NCBI GenBank assembly: GCA_002435365.1
Contig: DJMM01000087.1
Coordinates: 1 to 6,659 of the forward strand
Source: Ignavibacteriales bacterium UBA6490
Lineage (GTDB): Bacteria > Bacteroidota > Ignavibacteria > Ignavibacteriales > Ignavibacteriaceae
Reading direction: 5' to 3'
DNA: 6,659 bases
The position numbers and the translations under genes were made by a program. Under the pieces are notes generated by a model, which had not been told where the DNA came from, did no database searches, and saw nothing but the letters and a program-made list of their open reading frames with translations. Positions 5,759 to 6,659 of this stretch are shown here, in pieces (position 1 is the first letter of the stretch; each line of letters starts with the position of its first letter).

Positions 5759-5762
5759 AAAC

Positions 5763-6212
5763 ATGAACGAAGAACAACAGGATTTTTATAAAAAGGTACG
5801 AACCGAAGTTCGGGATTGGATAGACACAAAATCCGGGAATGAAAACAGGTGGGCAGATTATATTCTTCTGGCACCCGATATTTTCCATCTGCTTATAAAG
5901 TTATCGCTCGATAAAGAGGTCCCGCTCGATAAAAAAGTCAGATTAGGGGCGGTTATAGCTTATTTTATATTGCCATTAGACTTTTTTCCTGAAATCCTGC
6001 TTGGTCCGATAGGTTACCTTGATGATATTTTTATATCCGCATACATTCTGAATGAAATGTTAGTCTCCATAGATCCGCAGATAATTTTACGCCACTGGGC
6101 AGGCGACAGGGATCTGCTGAATGCAATTAAGTCTATTTTAGCAAATGCAAATGAATTTTTAAATAAAAATCTGCTGCAGAAGCTCAAGGATAAGTTTAAT
6201 ATAAAGATTTAA
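5763..6212 (+). CDS. YkvA/DUF1232-family membrane protein
   Basis: The protein has 149 residues from the chosen start. The DUF1232 core lies at about residues 53-95: VPLDKKVRLGAVIAYF, then the signature PLDFFPE (71-77) and GPIGYLDDIF (81-90), corresponding to the family pattern P-x-D-x-x-P-(D/E) ... G-x-x-D-D. Residues 60-80 are hydrophobic enough for a membrane helix or re-entrant segment, and 84-101 are moderately so. The N-terminal 30 residues are charged and helical, and the C-terminus is Lys-rich (residues 135-149). The molecular function of this family is not established. An upstream in-frame ATG at 5721 would add 14 residues overlapping the TPR gene; I reject it because the ATG at 5763 has an AGGTGA four bases upstream. 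It probably forms a two-gene unit with the TPR lipoprotein, ending at the hairpin at 6225-6265. Confidence 0.88.
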   Translation: MNEEQQDFYKKVRTEVRDWIDTKSGNENRWADYILLAPDIFHLLIKLSLDKEVPLDKKVRLGAVIAYFILPLDFFPEILLGPIGYLDDIFISAYILNEMLVSIDPQIILRHWAGDRDLLNAIKSILANANEFLNKNLLQKLKDKFNIKI

Positions 6213-6224
6213 CCTTTGGAAGAA

Positions 6225-6265
6225 ATATAATCTTCATCAGGTTCCGGACCGGATGAAGATTATAT
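6225..6265. terminator. Long hairpin between converging genes, probable bidirectional terminator
   Basis: A perfect 14-bp stem (6225-6238 with 6252-6265) has a 13-base apex in which GGT and ACC can pair around TCCGG. It lies 12 bases after the YkvA stop and 8 bases beyond the NuoN stop, placed to serve both converging transcripts. The U-tracts are poor: TTATAT then A-rich on the plus strand, and a short UUUCUU on the minus strand. It may be a weak terminator or an RNA 3'-end stabiliser rather than a strong intrinsic terminator. Confidence 0.65.
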
Positions 6266-6273
6266 AAAAATGT

Positions 6274-6659
6274 TTAGAAGCCCAATATTGTTATTGAATT
6301 TTTCGCAAATTCGATAAGGGGGGTAAAGTAAATTCCAAAAATCAATACCGGAATCACCAGTGCAAGCACCACAGCTGCATTAAGGGGAGAAACCGACCAC
6401 TGTTCCGGTTCGGTTTCAGGTCTGTTGAGATACATATGTTTCAGCACTCTTACATAATAATAGAGAGATACAACAGTATTCAGAAGTGCGATGATTGCGA
6501 GGGCAATCATATTTGCATCAACCAGTGCAATAAAAATATATAGTTTGGAAATAAAGCCTGCAGTGGGCGGCAGTCCTGTTAACGATATCAGGAATATAGC
6601 CAATGAAACTCCAAGCAGCGGAGAAGAATAACCCAAACCGTTGTAGTCATGAATCTCCT
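6274..6659 (-). CDS. nuoN: NADH-quinone oxidoreductase subunit N, C-terminal part (5' end outside window)
   Basis: Antiporter-like membrane subunit of respiratory complex I, coupling quinone reduction to proton pumping. The frame stays open to the right edge of the window, giving 127 residues of a protein usually about 460-500 long. The codon at 6636 is an internal TTG (Leu), not a start, because the upstream residues EIHDYNGLG continue the family pattern. GLPPTAGF at residues 28-35 is followed by Lys38 (FISKLYIF), the conserved lysine region of the proton path in NuoN. Hydrophobic helices lie at about 14-30, 46-69 and 92-111, with the loop NRPETEPEQWSVSPLN between the last two. The NuoL and NuoM paralogues share the GxPPxxGF style, but the short C-terminus without a long lateral helix fits NuoN, which is usually last in the nuo operon. 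No gene follows in the same direction here. Confidence 0.93.
   Translation of the reverse strand, partial: EIHDYNGLGYSSPLLGVSLAIFLISLTGLPPTAGFISKLYIFIALVDANMIALAIIALLNTVVSLYYYVRVLKHMYLNRPETEPEQWSVSPLNAAVVLALVIPVLIFGIYFTPLIEFAKNSITILGF

Noticed and set aside
5721..5762. Upstream ATG start for the YkvA-family gene
   Set aside because: It lies inside the TPR coding region with no ribosome binding site, while the ATG at 5763 has AGGTGA just upstream.
6274..6636. Complete 120-residue membrane protein starting at 6636
   Set aside because: The codon is TTG inside the NuoN pattern DYNGLG, and the frame continues to the window edge. It is a cut gene, not a small protein.
1..6659. CRISPR array, insertion sequence, tRNA, toxin-antitoxin or defence system
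   Set aside because: No regularly spaced repeats, transposase, terminal repeats, cloverleaf or defence-type domain was seen. The window reads as core metabolism plus two uncharacterised envelope genes.

Overview
This window looks like an ordinary chromosomal segment of an AT-rich, Gram-negative bacterium. The Bacteroidota/Chlorobiota/Ignavibacteria group is my best guess. The inference rests on four things: an atpD-atpC pair not followed by other ATP synthase genes, mostly weak Shine-Dalgarno sequences with A/T-rich leaders, candidate promoter elements resembling the Bacteroidota TAnnTTTG box, and the style of the TPR lipoprotein. No sequence comparison could be run, so the assignment is tentative. 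The window starts inside one gene and ends inside another, so both flanks are cut.

Layout. (1) Positions 1-1089, plus strand: the C-terminal half of the F1 ATP synthase beta subunit (atpD), then a complete epsilon subunit (atpC). (2) Positions 1103-1726, minus strand: a stand-alone LON substrate-binding-domain protein, tail to tail with atpC. (3) Positions 1786-4511, minus strand, read right to left: a cysteine desulfurase (IscS/NifS type), an unrecognised 102-residue protein, an A-type Fe-S carrier (IscA/ErpA type) and an Fe/Mn superoxide dismutase, closed by a strong intrinsic terminator. (4) Positions 4512-4729: an AT-rich divergent promoter region with two 10-bp palindromes. (5) Positions 4730-6212, plus strand: a probable lipoprotein made of nine uninterrupted TPR units, then a YkvA/DUF1232 membrane protein. 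(6) Positions 6225-6265: a long hairpin shared by converging transcripts. (7) Positions 6274-6659, minus strand: the C-terminal end of NADH-quinone oxidoreductase subunit N (NuoN).

How the genes may work together: atpDC and nuoN belong to respiratory energy conservation. The minus-strand block joins sulfur mobilisation (desulfurase), Fe-S delivery (A-type carrier) and superoxide removal. That is a sensible grouping because superoxide destroys exposed Fe-S clusters. No IscU scaffold, ferredoxin, HscAB or IscR is present here. The TPR lipoprotein and YkvA protein probably form an envelope-associated pair of unknown role.

I found no CRISPR array, mobile element, tRNA, rRNA or evident defence system. 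The points most worth a second look are the superoxide dismutase gene with two plausible starts (exported versus cytoplasmic), the unknown small gene inside the Fe-S block, and the palindromes in the divergent promoter. No intergenic stretch exceeds 300 bases; the longest is 218.
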